A stretch of 64,000 bases of DNA, taken from positions 1-64,000 of the forward strand of contig NZ_JOFQ01000025.1 in NCBI RefSeq assembly GCF_000718305.1, read 5' to 3'. Source of the stretch: Streptomyces niger (lineage in GTDB: Bacteria; Actinomycetota; Actinomycetes; Streptomycetales; Streptomycetaceae). A model generated the notes under the pieces. That model worked only from the letters and a program-made list of their open reading frames with translations, did not search any database and had not been told where the DNA came from. The position numbers were made by a program, and so were the translations under genes. Position 1 is the first letter of the stretch, and every line of letters starts with the position of its first letter. Below are positions 56,407-64,000 of the stretch, piece by piece.

Positions 56407-59189
56407 GTGGCGAGCGGGTTGGGGAGGGACACGTACACGGACTGCGTGTCGACCGGGCCGACGAGTTCGTCCAGTCCGTGCAGCCGGGTGAGCAGGTTCG
56501 CCTTGCACCGCAGTGCCGACGCACCGAGGAGGTGCCCGGCGAGCGGCGAACGGTGCTCCGCCGGTGCGGTGGCGGCCGTGGCCAGGAACCGCCGGAACGC
56601 CGCGAGGAGCACGTCCTCGTCCGCGAGCCGCTGGGCGCCGAACGCGCCGATCAGCCCCAGGACGTTGTTGATGCCGAGGTAGTAGGCGAAGCGTTCGTCG
56701 GTGACGTCGTCGGGCACGAACGTGTCGCTTTCGACGCCGATTCCGGGCAACCGCCGGTCCAGCTCGGCACGCCGGGACTCGCGGAAGTAGTACCCCTGAT
56801 TGTCGCGGTACCGGCCGCCCACGGGCCAGCCGTCGGCGTCCAGCACGACGAGGGTGTTCTGCTGGTGCGCCTCCAGGGCGACGCCCGCGGTGCCGTCGAG
56901 CCAGAGGACGGGGCGGACGACGGCGTGGAGATAGCGCAGGAACCACTCGGCGGCGACGGCCCCGGTGGGCCGGCCCGTGCGTGCGGTCAGCGTGCCGATG
57001 AGGTCGGCGAGGCGCGAACGCATGCCGTCGTGGCCGGGCCGGGGCCGCGGCGAGGTGAGCCCCGCGACGCACACGGCGTCGTCTCCCGGGCCGAAGGGGT
57101 TGTGCCGGAGGACGACGTCGAGGCCGCGCACGGGGGTGCCGTCGGTGCCGGTGACGGCGAGCCAGGCCGGGTCGCGGACGATGTCGAAGCCCGGATGCGC
57201 CGCGCGCCACTGCTCGGCGAGGCCGCTGCGGAGCAGGCGGTGGACCTCGACGCCGCGCTGCAGTTCCTTGCGGAGGTTCTCCCGGCGGGAGTTGGTGATC
57301 CGAAGCCCGAGGGAGAGCTTGAGCATGGTGTCCGCGCCGGGGCAGTGGACGGTGCGTACGGAGGACGTGGGGTGCCAGTGCGCGCCGTGCGCGCCGAGGT
57401 CACGCAGCAGGCCGGCGTCCAGGAGCGCGGCCACCTCGGGGCGGTGCCGTACTTCGCGGGACTGCCAGGGGTGCAGGGGCAGCAGCGCGCTACCGGCCGG
57501 GACGTCGAGCCCTGCACCGGCGAGCCCGGCGGTGAGCTGGTCGGCCGGAACGGTGCGGCCCCGGGCGGTCCAGGCGGAGTCCGTGGCCAGGACGGAGCGG
57601 TCCACGGCCAGCCAGTGCAACGGGAAGGAGCCGCGCAGCTCCGGGGAGTACGCGTGGATCTCCCCTTCGGACAGCCCCTCGCGGCTCTTGGGGGTGGGGT
57701 GCAGCGGATGCCCGAAGATCAGGGACTGCTCGCCTTCCAGGAAGCGGTCGCCGTGTGGGGTGGCGGGGTGGGCCCGTCGTTCGCCGAGGATGACGGTGGT
57801 GCAGCGTACGGAGTTGGCCACCCGGCCGATCAGCTCGGCGGCGTCCTCGGCGGGGACGGCCCGGTCGGAAGCGGGGGCGCCCCGGTCGGAAGCGGCGGCT
57901 CCCCGGTCGCAAGCGGGGGTAGCTCGGTCGGAAGCGGCAGTGCGGGTGGGCGCGGAGTCCATTCCGTTGGACGCGGTCGCCGTTCCTTCGGGCGTGGAGT
58001 CCATTCCGTTGGGCGCGGGCGCCGTCCCATTGAGGTGTGCCGGTGCGTGCGCCGTCGTGCCTCGGGGCGCCGTTGCGTGCGTGCTCACGCCGTTGAGCGA
58101 CGGGCCGTCGGAAGCCGGCTTCTCCCAGAGCGCAGCGCCGGCCGCCCCACCACCGTCGTCCACCGCGCCGCCGTCCACCGCGTCGTCGCACACCGCACCA
58201 TCACGCACTCCGGCATCGCCCACCGCACCACCGCCCACCGCTTCGCGGCGGAGCAGGGCGGCGAGGGTGACGGCGTCCACGTGCGGGGCGCCGGGCGGGG
58301 CCTGCTCCAGGACGGGCGGGCCGAAGCGGTGGCAGCCGGTGGCCGACCAGTAGCGGACGGGGACACGGAGAACGGTGCCGCTGGCGTCGAGCGGCAGCCG
58401 GAGTCGGGCGCCGGCCGGGCGCGGGATACCGCTCTCCCGGATCCAGCAGCGGAGCAGGTTCTCGACGCCCGCCGCGTCCGCGGCCACCGCGGGGTCGGGA
58501 TGCTCCAGCGGGTCGGGCCCCTCCACGGCCTCTTTCATCGACCCTTCCATGGGCCCTTCCATGGCCTCTTCCATGGGCCCCTTCATGGCCCCTTCTACAA
58601 GGCCTTCCGCGGTGCCTTCCACGAGGTCTGTCACCGGGCCGGCTGCTGGGCCGGGCAGGCGCGTGGAGTCGGCGTCCTCCAGGCGCATGGAGTCGGCGTC
58701 CTCGGCCACGTCGACCGCCACCGCACCACTTCCCGTTCCCTCGGGTCGCGTCAACAGGCTCGCGTCGCAGACGTGACCGATGCGCCGTGCCTGGCGCGGG
58801 ACGCTGGGTTCGTCGGCCGGTGGCGTGCTCGCCGTCCCGTCGCCGGCTCCCTCGGGGCCGCGCCGTACGGCTGGCTGCGGTGTGGCGTCGTCCTCGTCGG
58901 GGCCGGCCGTCGCGCGGCCGCTCTCGGGGGCCGCGCCGGGCGATGCCGGTGGCGCTAGCGCTTCCGCCGGGGGCGCGGGCGCCTCCGCCGGGGGCGCGCC
59001 AGCGTCGTGGTCGTCGGCCGGCGGGGGCGCGGCAGCGTCGTGGTCGTCGGCCGGCGGGGGCGCGGCAGCGTCGTGGTCGTCGGCCGGCGGCCTCGTGGGC
59101 GCTGCATCCGTCGGGTTCTCGGCCGCGGGGGCTGCGTCCGGGGTCGGGCCGGCGGGCCCGTTCGTCGCAGGGCCAAGGCGTTCGGTCAT
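56403..59189 (-). CDS. IucA/IucC-family siderophore synthetase (IucA-type) with expansions
   Basis: A 928-residue NIS synthetase, about 300 residues longer than usual. The catalytic part is clear at the C-terminal end: LPLHPWQSREVRH, HPTSSVRTV, KLSLGLRITNSRRE, EAHQQNTLVVLDADG and RDNQGYYFRESRR. The N-terminal 270 residues and a segment near 370-460 are low-complexity: a thrice-repeated ADDHDAAAPPP, a Glu-Gly-Pro-Met run and repeated ASDRxAP. Start at 59189 overlaps the aminotransferase stop (ATGA). It activates a first carboxylate of citrate or similar. Confidence 0.87.
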   Translation of the reverse strand: MTERLGPATNGPAGPTPDAAPAAENPTDAAPTRPPADDHDAAAPPPADDHDAAAPPPADDHDAGAPPAEAPAPPAEALAPPASPGAAPESGRATAGPDEDDATPQPAVRRGPEGAGDGTASTPPADEPSVPRQARRIGHVCDASLLTRPEGTGSGAVAVDVAEDADSMRLEDADSTRLPGPAAGPVTDLVEGTAEGLVEGAMKGPMEEAMEGPMEGSMKEAVEGPDPLEHPDPAVAADAAGVENLLRCWIRESGIPRPAGARLRLPLDASGTVLRVPVRYWSATGCHRFGPPVLEQAPPGAPHVDAVTLAALLRREAVGGGAVGDAGVRDGAVCDDAVDGGAVDDGGGAAGAALWEKPASDGPSLNGVSTHATAPRGTTAHAPAHLNGTAPAPNGMDSTPEGTATASNGMDSAPTRTAASDRATPACDRGAAASDRGAPASDRAVPAEDAAELIGRVANSVRCTTVILGERRAHPATPHGDRFLEGEQSLIFGHPLHPTPKSREGLSEGEIHAYSPELRGSFPLHWLAVDRSVLATDSAWTARGRTVPADQLTAGLAGAGLDVPAGSALLPLHPWQSREVRHRPEVAALLDAGLLRDLGAHGAHWHPTSSVRTVHCPGADTMLKLSLGLRITNSRRENLRKELQRGVEVHRLLRSGLAEQWRAAHPGFDIVRDPAWLAVTGTDGTPVRGLDVVLRHNPFGPGDDAVCVAGLTSPRPRPGHDGMRSRLADLIGTLTARTGRPTGAVAAEWFLRYLHAVVRPVLWLDGTAGVALEAHQQNTLVVLDADGWPVGGRYRDNQGYYFRESRRAELDRRLPGIGVESDTFVPDDVTDERFAYYLGINNVLGLIGAFGAQRLADEDVLLAAFRRFLATAATAPAEHRSPLAGHLLGASALRCKANLLTRLHGLDELVGPVDTQSVYVSLPNPLAT
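59002..59091. repeat. 33-bp tandem repeat in IucA-type gene
   Basis: Copies at 59002-59034 and 59035-59067 are identical; a third, partial copy runs from 59068 to about 59091. It codes the ADDHDAAAPPP repeat and is in frame (33 = 11 codons). Confidence 0.9.
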
Positions 59190-60778
59190 GGGGTGGTGCC
59201 TCGCATCGTGGGGAGGGGGGAACCCGTCGGTCCGGGGGTGGTGCGAACCGCCGCGGCGATGGCATCGGCGAGGCGGTCGAGTACGGCGTCGGCCTGTTCG
59301 TCGGTGAGGGTGAGCGGCGGGAGCAGGCGGACGACTGCGGCGCCGCGGCCGCCCAGCTCCACGATCAGGCCGCGGTCGAGGCACTGCTGCTGGACCTCGG
59401 CGGCGAGCCGGGAGGCGGGCGGCGGCGCGCCGTCGGCCCCCACCGGGCCCGCCGGCTCGACCAGTTCGACGCCGAGCATCAGCCCCCGGCCGCGGACGTC
59501 GCCGATGCAGTCGTGGTGGGCGGCCAGTTCTCGCAACCGTGCGAGCATCCGTGCGCCCAGTTCCGCGGCGTGTGCGGCGAGGCCGTTCTCGCGTACGTAC
59601 GCGAGGGTCGCGGCGCCGGCCGCCATGGCGAGCTGGTTGCCGCGGAACGTGCCGGCGTGCGTGCCGGGGCGCCAGGTGTCCAGCTCCTCGCGGTAGACGA
59701 TCACCGCGAGCGGGAGGCTGCCGCCGATGGCCTTGGAGAGGACGAGGACGTCGGGAACGATGCCGCTGTGCTCGACGGCCCAGAAGGCGCCGGTCCGGCC
59801 GACGCCCGTCTGCACCTCGTCGACGATGAGCGGGACATCGTGCGCCGCGGTGATCTCGCGCATCCGCCGCAGCCAGCTGTCGGGTGCGGGGATCACACCG
59901 CCTTCGCCCTGCACGGGCTCCAGGATCATGGCCGCCGGCCGTGGCACACCGCTCTTGGGGTCGGCGAGGGCGTTCTCCGCCCAGCGCGCCGCCAGTTCGG
60001 CACCGCGCTCGGCATGATGGGCACCGCGCTCGGCGTCACCGACGGCGCGCCCGGCGGCCTCCGCTCCCCCGCCATCGATGCCCTGTCCGATATCAGTGCC
60101 CCGCACGATGTCGGTGCCCCGCACGACTTCGGTGCCCCGCACGATGTCGGTGCCCCGCACGACTTCGGTGCCCCGCTCGGTACCGGAGTCCGGCCTGATG
60201 TCGCGTGCGCCGCCGGTCCCGAAGGGGCAGCGGTAGGCGTACGGATACGGGAGACGGGTCACGGAGGTGTCGCGCGCGCCCCCGGACGCGGCGAGCGCCC
60301 CCGCCGTCATGCCGTGGTACGCGCCGGTGAACGCCATCAGACCGCTGCGGCCGGTCGCGGTCCGTACGAGTGTCAGCGCGGCCTCGACGGCGTCCGTGCC
60401 GGCCGGACCGCAGAACTGCACCTTCCCGTGCTCGGCCAGCTCCCGCGGCAGGGTGGCGAACAGCTCGCTGGTGAAGGCGTCCTTCACAGGGGTGGCGAGG
60501 TCCAGGACGTGCAGCGGGGCGCCGGAGTCCAGGACGGCGCGGATCGCTTCGAGCACGACGGGGTGGTTGTGCCCCAGCGCCAGGGTGCCGGCGCCGGAGA
60601 GGCAGTCGAGGTAGCGGCGGCCGTCCGCGCCCTCGATCGTCAGCCCGCGGGCGCGGACCGGGACGATGGGCAGCGAACGCGCGTAGGTGCGGGCGGCGGA
60701 TTCGCGGAGCGACTGCCTCCGCAGGATCTGCTCACGGTCCAGCGGTGGTGCCATCGACGGAGGCTGGGTCAAGGCCAC
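59186..60778 (-). CDS. Diaminobutyrate-2-oxoglutarate aminotransferase-like (class III)
   Basis: A 530-residue PLP enzyme of the diaminobutyrate aminotransferase group, with YLDCLSGAGTLALGHNHP, GPAGTDAVEAALTLVR, AYHGMTAGAL, VDEVQTGVGRTGAFWAVE, and VLSKAIGGSLP with the PLP lysine. It makes L-2,4-diaminobutyrate from aspartate semialdehyde as the siderophore backbone. About 60 residues of a repeat insertion (RGTDIVRGTEVV) interrupt the central part, longer than the family. GTG start at 60778 has AGGAGG upstream. It heads the operon; no decarboxylase or N-hydroxylase gene accompanies it here. Confidence 0.85.
   Translation of the reverse strand: MALTQPPSMAPPLDREQILRRQSLRESAARTYARSLPIVPVRARGLTIEGADGRRYLDCLSGAGTLALGHNHPVVLEAIRAVLDSGAPLHVLDLATPVKDAFTSELFATLPRELAEHGKVQFCGPAGTDAVEAALTLVRTATGRSGLMAFTGAYHGMTAGALAASGGARDTSVTRLPYPYAYRCPFGTGGARDIRPDSGTERGTEVVRGTDIVRGTEVVRGTDIVRGTDIGQGIDGGGAEAAGRAVGDAERGAHHAERGAELAARWAENALADPKSGVPRPAAMILEPVQGEGGVIPAPDSWLRRMREITAAHDVPLIVDEVQTGVGRTGAFWAVEHSGIVPDVLVLSKAIGGSLPLAVIVYREELDTWRPGTHAGTFRGNQLAMAAGAATLAYVRENGLAAHAAELGARMLARLRELAAHHDCIGDVRGRGLMLGVELVEPAGPVGADGAPPPASRLAAEVQQQCLDRGLIVELGGRGAAVVRLLPPLTLTDEQADAVLDRLADAIAAAVRTTPGPTGSPLPTMRGTTP
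60097..60180. repeat. 18-bp tandem repeat, 4 copies, in aminotransferase gene
   Basis: Alternating variants of an 18-base unit starting tgccccgcacga at 60097, 60115, 60133 and 60151, plus a partial copy to 60180; equally two 36-bp repeats. In frame; it codes the RGTDIVRGTEVV insertion. Confidence 0.9.
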
Positions 60779-60847
60779 GGCGGTGTTGTCCTCCTGCTGC
60801 TCAACGGACCACCGGAGCGCCTCGCGGCGGCGGTGGCCGGCTGTGTG

Positions 60848-60873
60848 GGCCGTCCCGTGAACACGAAACGGCC
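60848..60873. promoter_or_regulatory. Symmetric operator-like palindrome upstream of siderophore operon
   Basis: GGCCGT (60848-60853) and ACGGCC (60868-60873) flank a CGTGA/ACACG core (60856-60865) with the same centre of symmetry. It is 70 bases before the aminotransferase start in the 356-base gap between the siderophore operon and the protease gene. No IdeR/DmdR-type TTAGGTTAGG iron box was seen in this gap, so it is the best operator candidate. Confidence 0.4.
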
Positions 60874-61134
60874 GTCCCCCGTACGTACCAACGACGTCAC
60901 GGGCACCGGATCACGGCCTCGGCAAAGATCCTTGGCGACCGGAACCGCGGACCCGCCCGGTGCCGTCCCCCACGGCACCGGCATAGTGGGGCTCTGCATT
61001 CCGGACCGGCCACCAGAACCAACGAAACGGTCCGAACAAGTCCATATCGATCGCCAACGGTCGCCGAACGACCGCCTTCAGGGTCGTCGCGTTCGCCGTT
61101 CCGGTCGCCGAACACCTCCAGGGGGAAGCCACTC

Positions 61135-62361
61135 ATGCGATCCATCCGCCCGTCCGCCGCCCGCCCACGTGGCGGACGGAGATCCACGCGCGGCGTCCGT
61201 CCGGCCGTCGCCGCGGCCGCGCTGGTCGGCGCGCTGGCGCTGACCGCGACCGCCTGCGGCCCCTCGGGGGACGACGCCGGTTCGCAGCCCGACCAGACCG
61301 CCGTGGAACAGCCGGGCGGGGACAAGCTGAAGATCCCGCAGGAGTTGCAGGACAAGCTCAAGGACCTCGGCGTCAATCTGGACGACTGGAAGCACGGCGA
61401 GTGGAAGAACTGGGACAAGAAGAAGTGGCTGCGCGAGGCGGGCCAGTTCGTGAACCCCTACATCAAGGGGCTGTGGGACCCGGACCGCATGAAGGACGCG
61501 GAGCAGCCCGACAAGCCGGTCGAGCCGGAGGACATCTCCGGTGACCAGGGCGTCACCGACCCCGAGCCGGCGCCCGTGAAGGCCCAGCCGGTGAGCGCCC
61601 CGTACAGCTCCAACGCGCCCGGCGTGGGCAAGGTGTTCTTCGACAGCCCCGAAGGCTCGATGGTCTGCTCGGCCGCGGTGGTCGAGGACCCGGCGCACCC
61701 GGGCAAGTCGAATCTGGTGTGGACGGCGGGCCACTGCGTGCACGCCGGCAAGAACGGCGGCTGGTACCGCAACATCGCGTTCGTGCCCTCGTACAACGAC
61801 AGCGCCAAGTCGGGTGCCGAGCTGCAGGGTGCCACGAAGGAGCAGCTGGCCCCGAAGGGCGTGTTCTGGGCCGACGCCGCGCAGACCTCGCAGCAGTGGA
61901 TCGACCAGGGCGCGAAGACCGGCGGCCAGGGCGCCCCGTACGACTTCGCCGTGCTGCACGTGAAGCCGGAGGCGGGGAACACCAAGTCGCTGGAGGAGAC
62001 GGTGGGCACGGCCTACCCGGTGCAGTTCAACGCGCCGGCCGTGCCGAAGATCCCGTCGATGACCGCGCAGGGCTACCCGGCCGCGAAGCCGTTCGACGGC
62101 CAGACGCTGCAGCAGTGCCCGTCGAAGCCCGGCCGGCTGTCGCTGGACGCCGGGCAGCCGACGATGTACCGGATCGGCTGCACCATGACCGCGGGCTCCT
62201 CCGGCGGCCCCTGGTTCGCCAAGGACCAGCAGGGCCGCACGGCGCTGGTGTCCAACACCTCGATCGGGCCGGTGACGGCCGACTGGCTGGCCGGGCCGCA
62301 CCTGGGCGCGGAGGCCAAGGGTGTGTACGAGTCGGTCAGCAAGAAGTTCGCCGGCCGGTGA
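61135..62361 (+). CDS. Trypsin-like serine protease, probable lipoprotein
   Basis: A 408-residue secreted protein. The signal region has twin-type Arg-rich start (RRSTRGVRPAVAAAALVGALALTATAC) with a lipobox-like ATAC and Cys41. A trypsin-like domain follows, with His in WTAGHCVH, Asp in YDFAVLHV, and Ser in TAGSSGGPW. The region between (about 45-150) is polar and rich in Asp, Lys and Pro, with DKLKIPQELQDKLKDLG. It would act on extracellular proteins near the membrane. ATG at 61135 with GGGGGAAG upstream. Confidence 0.87.
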   Translation: MRSIRPSAARPRGGRRSTRGVRPAVAAAALVGALALTATACGPSGDDAGSQPDQTAVEQPGGDKLKIPQELQDKLKDLGVNLDDWKHGEWKNWDKKKWLREAGQFVNPYIKGLWDPDRMKDAEQPDKPVEPEDISGDQGVTDPEPAPVKAQPVSAPYSSNAPGVGKVFFDSPEGSMVCSAAVVEDPAHPGKSNLVWTAGHCVHAGKNGGWYRNIAFVPSYNDSAKSGAELQGATKEQLAPKGVFWADAAQTSQQWIDQGAKTGGQGAPYDFAVLHVKPEAGNTKSLEETVGTAYPVQFNAPAVPKIPSMTAQGYPAAKPFDGQTLQQCPSKPGRLSLDAGQPTMYRIGCTMTAGSSGGPWFAKDQQGRTALVSNTSIGPVTADWLAGPHLGAEAKGVYESVSKKFAGR

Positions 62362-62392
62362 CGGACACGGCGTCCCGCTAGCGGACATGCGC

Positions 62393-62426
62393 GAGGGCCC
62401 GCTCCCCGTCAGGGGGGCGGGCCCTC
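62393..62426. terminator. Bidirectional hairpin between protease gene and hflX
   Basis: A 10-bp perfect stem (GAGGGCCCGC with its complement), extended by the facing CCCC/GGGG bases, between the convergent protease and hflX genes. Confidence 0.85.
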
Positions 62427-62458
62427 GTCGGTCGTACGGCGCCACGGGCGCGGGCGCG

Positions 62459-63958
62459 TCAGCTGCCGGCGACCGCCGGTACGTACGGCTGCAGCTCCGC
62501 CGCCAGCTCCTCGTGCACGCGAGCCTTGAGGACCGTGCCCTCCGCGGTGTGCTCCTCGGAGATCACCTCGCCCTCGGCGTGCGCCCGCGAGACGAGCTGG
62601 CCGTGGGTGTAGGGCACCAGGGCCTCGATCTCGACGCTGGGCCGCGGCAGCTCCTCGTCCAGCAGGGCGAGCAGCTCGTCGATGCCCTGGCCCGTACGGG
62701 CGGAGACCAGCATGGCGTGCTTCTCCTGGCGCAGCAGGCGCTGCAGCACCAGCGGATCGGCCGCGTCCGCCTTGTTGATCACCACGATCTCCGGCACGTC
62801 CTGCGCACCGACGTCGCGGATCACCTCGCGGACGGCCGCCAGCTGCTCCTCGGGCACCGGGTGCGAGCCGTCGACCACGTGCAGGATGAGGTCGGAGTCG
62901 CCGACCTCCTCCATCGTGGAGCGGAACGCCTCGACGAGGTGGTGCGGGAGGTGCCGGACGAAGCCGACCGTGTCGGCGAGGGTGTAGAGCCGCCCGCTGG
63001 GCGTCTCGGCCCGCCGGACGGTCGGGTCCAGGGTGGCGAACAGGGCGTTCTCCACCAGGACACCGGCGCCGGTGAGGCGGTTGAGCAGCGAGGACTTGCC
63101 CGCGTTGGTGTAGCCGGCGATGGCGACCGAGGGGACCTTGTTGCGGCGGCGTTCCTGGCGCTTGATGTCGCGCCCGGTCTTCATCTCCGCGATCTCCCGG
63201 CGCATCTTCGCCATCTTCTCGCGGATCCGCCGGCGGTCCGTCTCGATCTTGGTCTCACCGGGACCACGGGTGGCCATGCCGCCGCCCGCCGAGCCGGAGC
63301 CACCGCCACCCATCTGCCGGGACAGCGACTGGCCCCAGCCACGCAGCCGGGGCAGCATGTACTGCATCTGTGCCAGCGCCACCTGCGCCTTGCCCTCTCG
63401 GGACTTGGCGTGCTGGGCGAAGATGTCGAGGATCAGGGCGGTCCGGTCGACCACCTTGACCTTGACGACGTCCTCCAGGTGAATCAGCTGGCCGGGGCTC
63501 AGCTCACCGTCGCAGACGACGGTGTCGGCGCCGGACTCCAGGACGATGTCCCGCAGCTCCTGGGCCTTGCCGGAGCCGATGTACGTCGCCGGGTCCGGCT
63601 TGTCACGGCGCTGGACCACACCGTCCAGCACCAGCGCGCCCGCGGTCTCCGCCAGGGCGGCCAGCTCCGCGAGGGAGTTCTCCGCGTCCTGCACCGTCCC
63701 GGAGGTCCATACGCCGACCAGTACCACGCGCTCCAGGCGCAGCTGCCGGTACTCGACCTCGGTGACGTCCTCGAGCTCGGTGGAGAGGCCCGCCACCCGG
63801 CGCAGTGCCGCGCGCTCGGAACGGTCGTACTGGTCGCCGTCACGCGCCCCGTCGATCTCGTGGCTCCAGGCGACGTCCTCTTCCATCAGGGCGTCGGCCC
63901 GAAGGCTCTCGTGGAGGCGCTGTCGGTCCTGCTGAGGAAGGGAAGAAGAGGAGGTCAT
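62459..63958 (-). CDS. hflX: GTPase HflX
   Basis: A 499-residue HflX. The N-terminal HflX domain has DKPDPATYIGSGKAQEL and CDGELSPGQLIHLEDVV, and the linker region RGWGQSLSRQMGGGGSG...GPGETKIETDRR is family-typical. The G domain shows GYTNAGKSS (G1), DTVGFV (G3), NKAD (G4) and SARTG (G5). It splits stalled ribosomes. The start ATG at 63958 is the first in frame; the end of the window is 42 bases further. Confidence 0.94.
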   Translation of the reverse strand: MTSSSSLPQQDRQRLHESLRADALMEEDVAWSHEIDGARDGDQYDRSERAALRRVAGLSTELEDVTEVEYRQLRLERVVLVGVWTSGTVQDAENSLAELAALAETAGALVLDGVVQRRDKPDPATYIGSGKAQELRDIVLESGADTVVCDGELSPGQLIHLEDVVKVKVVDRTALILDIFAQHAKSREGKAQVALAQMQYMLPRLRGWGQSLSRQMGGGGSGSAGGGMATRGPGETKIETDRRRIREKMAKMRREIAEMKTGRDIKRQERRRNKVPSVAIAGYTNAGKSSLLNRLTGAGVLVENALFATLDPTVRRAETPSGRLYTLADTVGFVRHLPHHLVEAFRSTMEEVGDSDLILHVVDGSHPVPEEQLAAVREVIRDVGAQDVPEIVVINKADAADPLVLQRLLRQEKHAMLVSARTGQGIDELLALLDEELPRPSVEIEALVPYTHGQLVSRAHAEGEVISEEHTAEGTVLKARVHEELAAELQPYVPAVAGS

Positions 63959-64000
63959 TTGATCCTTTGTGTCGTTGGGACGTCCCGGAATCGGGCCTGC

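Noticed and set aside
60779..61134. IdeR/DmdR1 iron box before the siderophore operon
   Set aside because: I looked for TTAGGTTAGG-like dyads on both strands and found none.

Overview
The window reads as actinobacterial, almost certainly Streptomyces chromosome. It is very GC-rich, has many GTG and some TTG starts and four-base stop/start overlaps, and carries a cobalamin-dependent class II ribonucleotide reductase with nrdR beside lexA, a TerD protein, hflX, and rare TTA leucine codons in regulatory or specialised genes (the bldA pattern). The first 36 bases are not genomic: positions 4-36 match the Illumina Nextera read-1 transposase adapter, so the window begins at a contig end with untrimmed adapter.

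Layout. (1) 231-6099: Nudix/NrtR-type protein, glycogen-debranching-type protein, DUF4192 protein, EamA transporter. (2) 6220-28942: a specialised-metabolite cluster, reverse-strand LuxR-type regulator first, then about 16 forward genes. Its core is hydrazine-forming machinery: lysine N6-hydroxylase, cupin-MetRS-like N-N ligase (here fused to a carrier protein) and glycine-oxidase-like flavoenzyme. Around it lie two saccharopine-dehydrogenase-like genes, a Cy-A-PCP NRPS whose A domain reads like a cysteine code, an AMP ligase with its carrier protein, an acyl-CoA dehydrogenase, a heme-oxygenase-like diiron protein, KASIII, P450, type II thioesterase, PEP-mutase-family protein, GNAT and C45 acyltransferase. 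A truncated phosphopantetheinyl transferase lies at 29013-29320. I know no characterised product with this gene set. (3) 29567-31738: recQ. (4) 31780-38919: a second small cluster with an EamA exporter, ATP-grasp ligase and FAD enzyme on one strand, and a 2OG-Fe dioxygenase, aminotransferase and AzlC/AzlD exporter pair divergently; this suggests a modified branched-chain amino acid or dipeptide. (5) 39312-53288: housekeeping genes (hypotheticals, rnhB, ADP-ribosylglycohydrolase, histidine phosphatase, TetR, YdbC-like, TerD, nrdJ, nrdR, lexA, DinG-like helicase). (6) 53364-60778: a four-gene NRPS-independent siderophore operon with expanded low-complexity segments. (7) 61135-63958: lipoprotein trypsin-like protease and hflX.

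How the genes may work together. In the hydrazine cluster, lysine would be N6-hydroxylated, joined to glycine through an N-N bond by the cupin-MetRS protein, then cleaved by the flavoenzyme to hydrazinoacetate (or its hydrazone) and aminoadipate semialdehyde. The two saccharopine dehydrogenases could return the semialdehyde to lysine, making lysine a recycled nitrogen carrier (my inference). The hydrazino acid would be loaded on a carrier protein, oxidised by the acyl-CoA dehydrogenase and condensed with cysteine by the cyclising NRPS. Two accessory clusters flank recQ inside otherwise ordinary chromosomal core, which suggests insertion at this place. All functions are read from the sequence and family knowledge; no searches were run.
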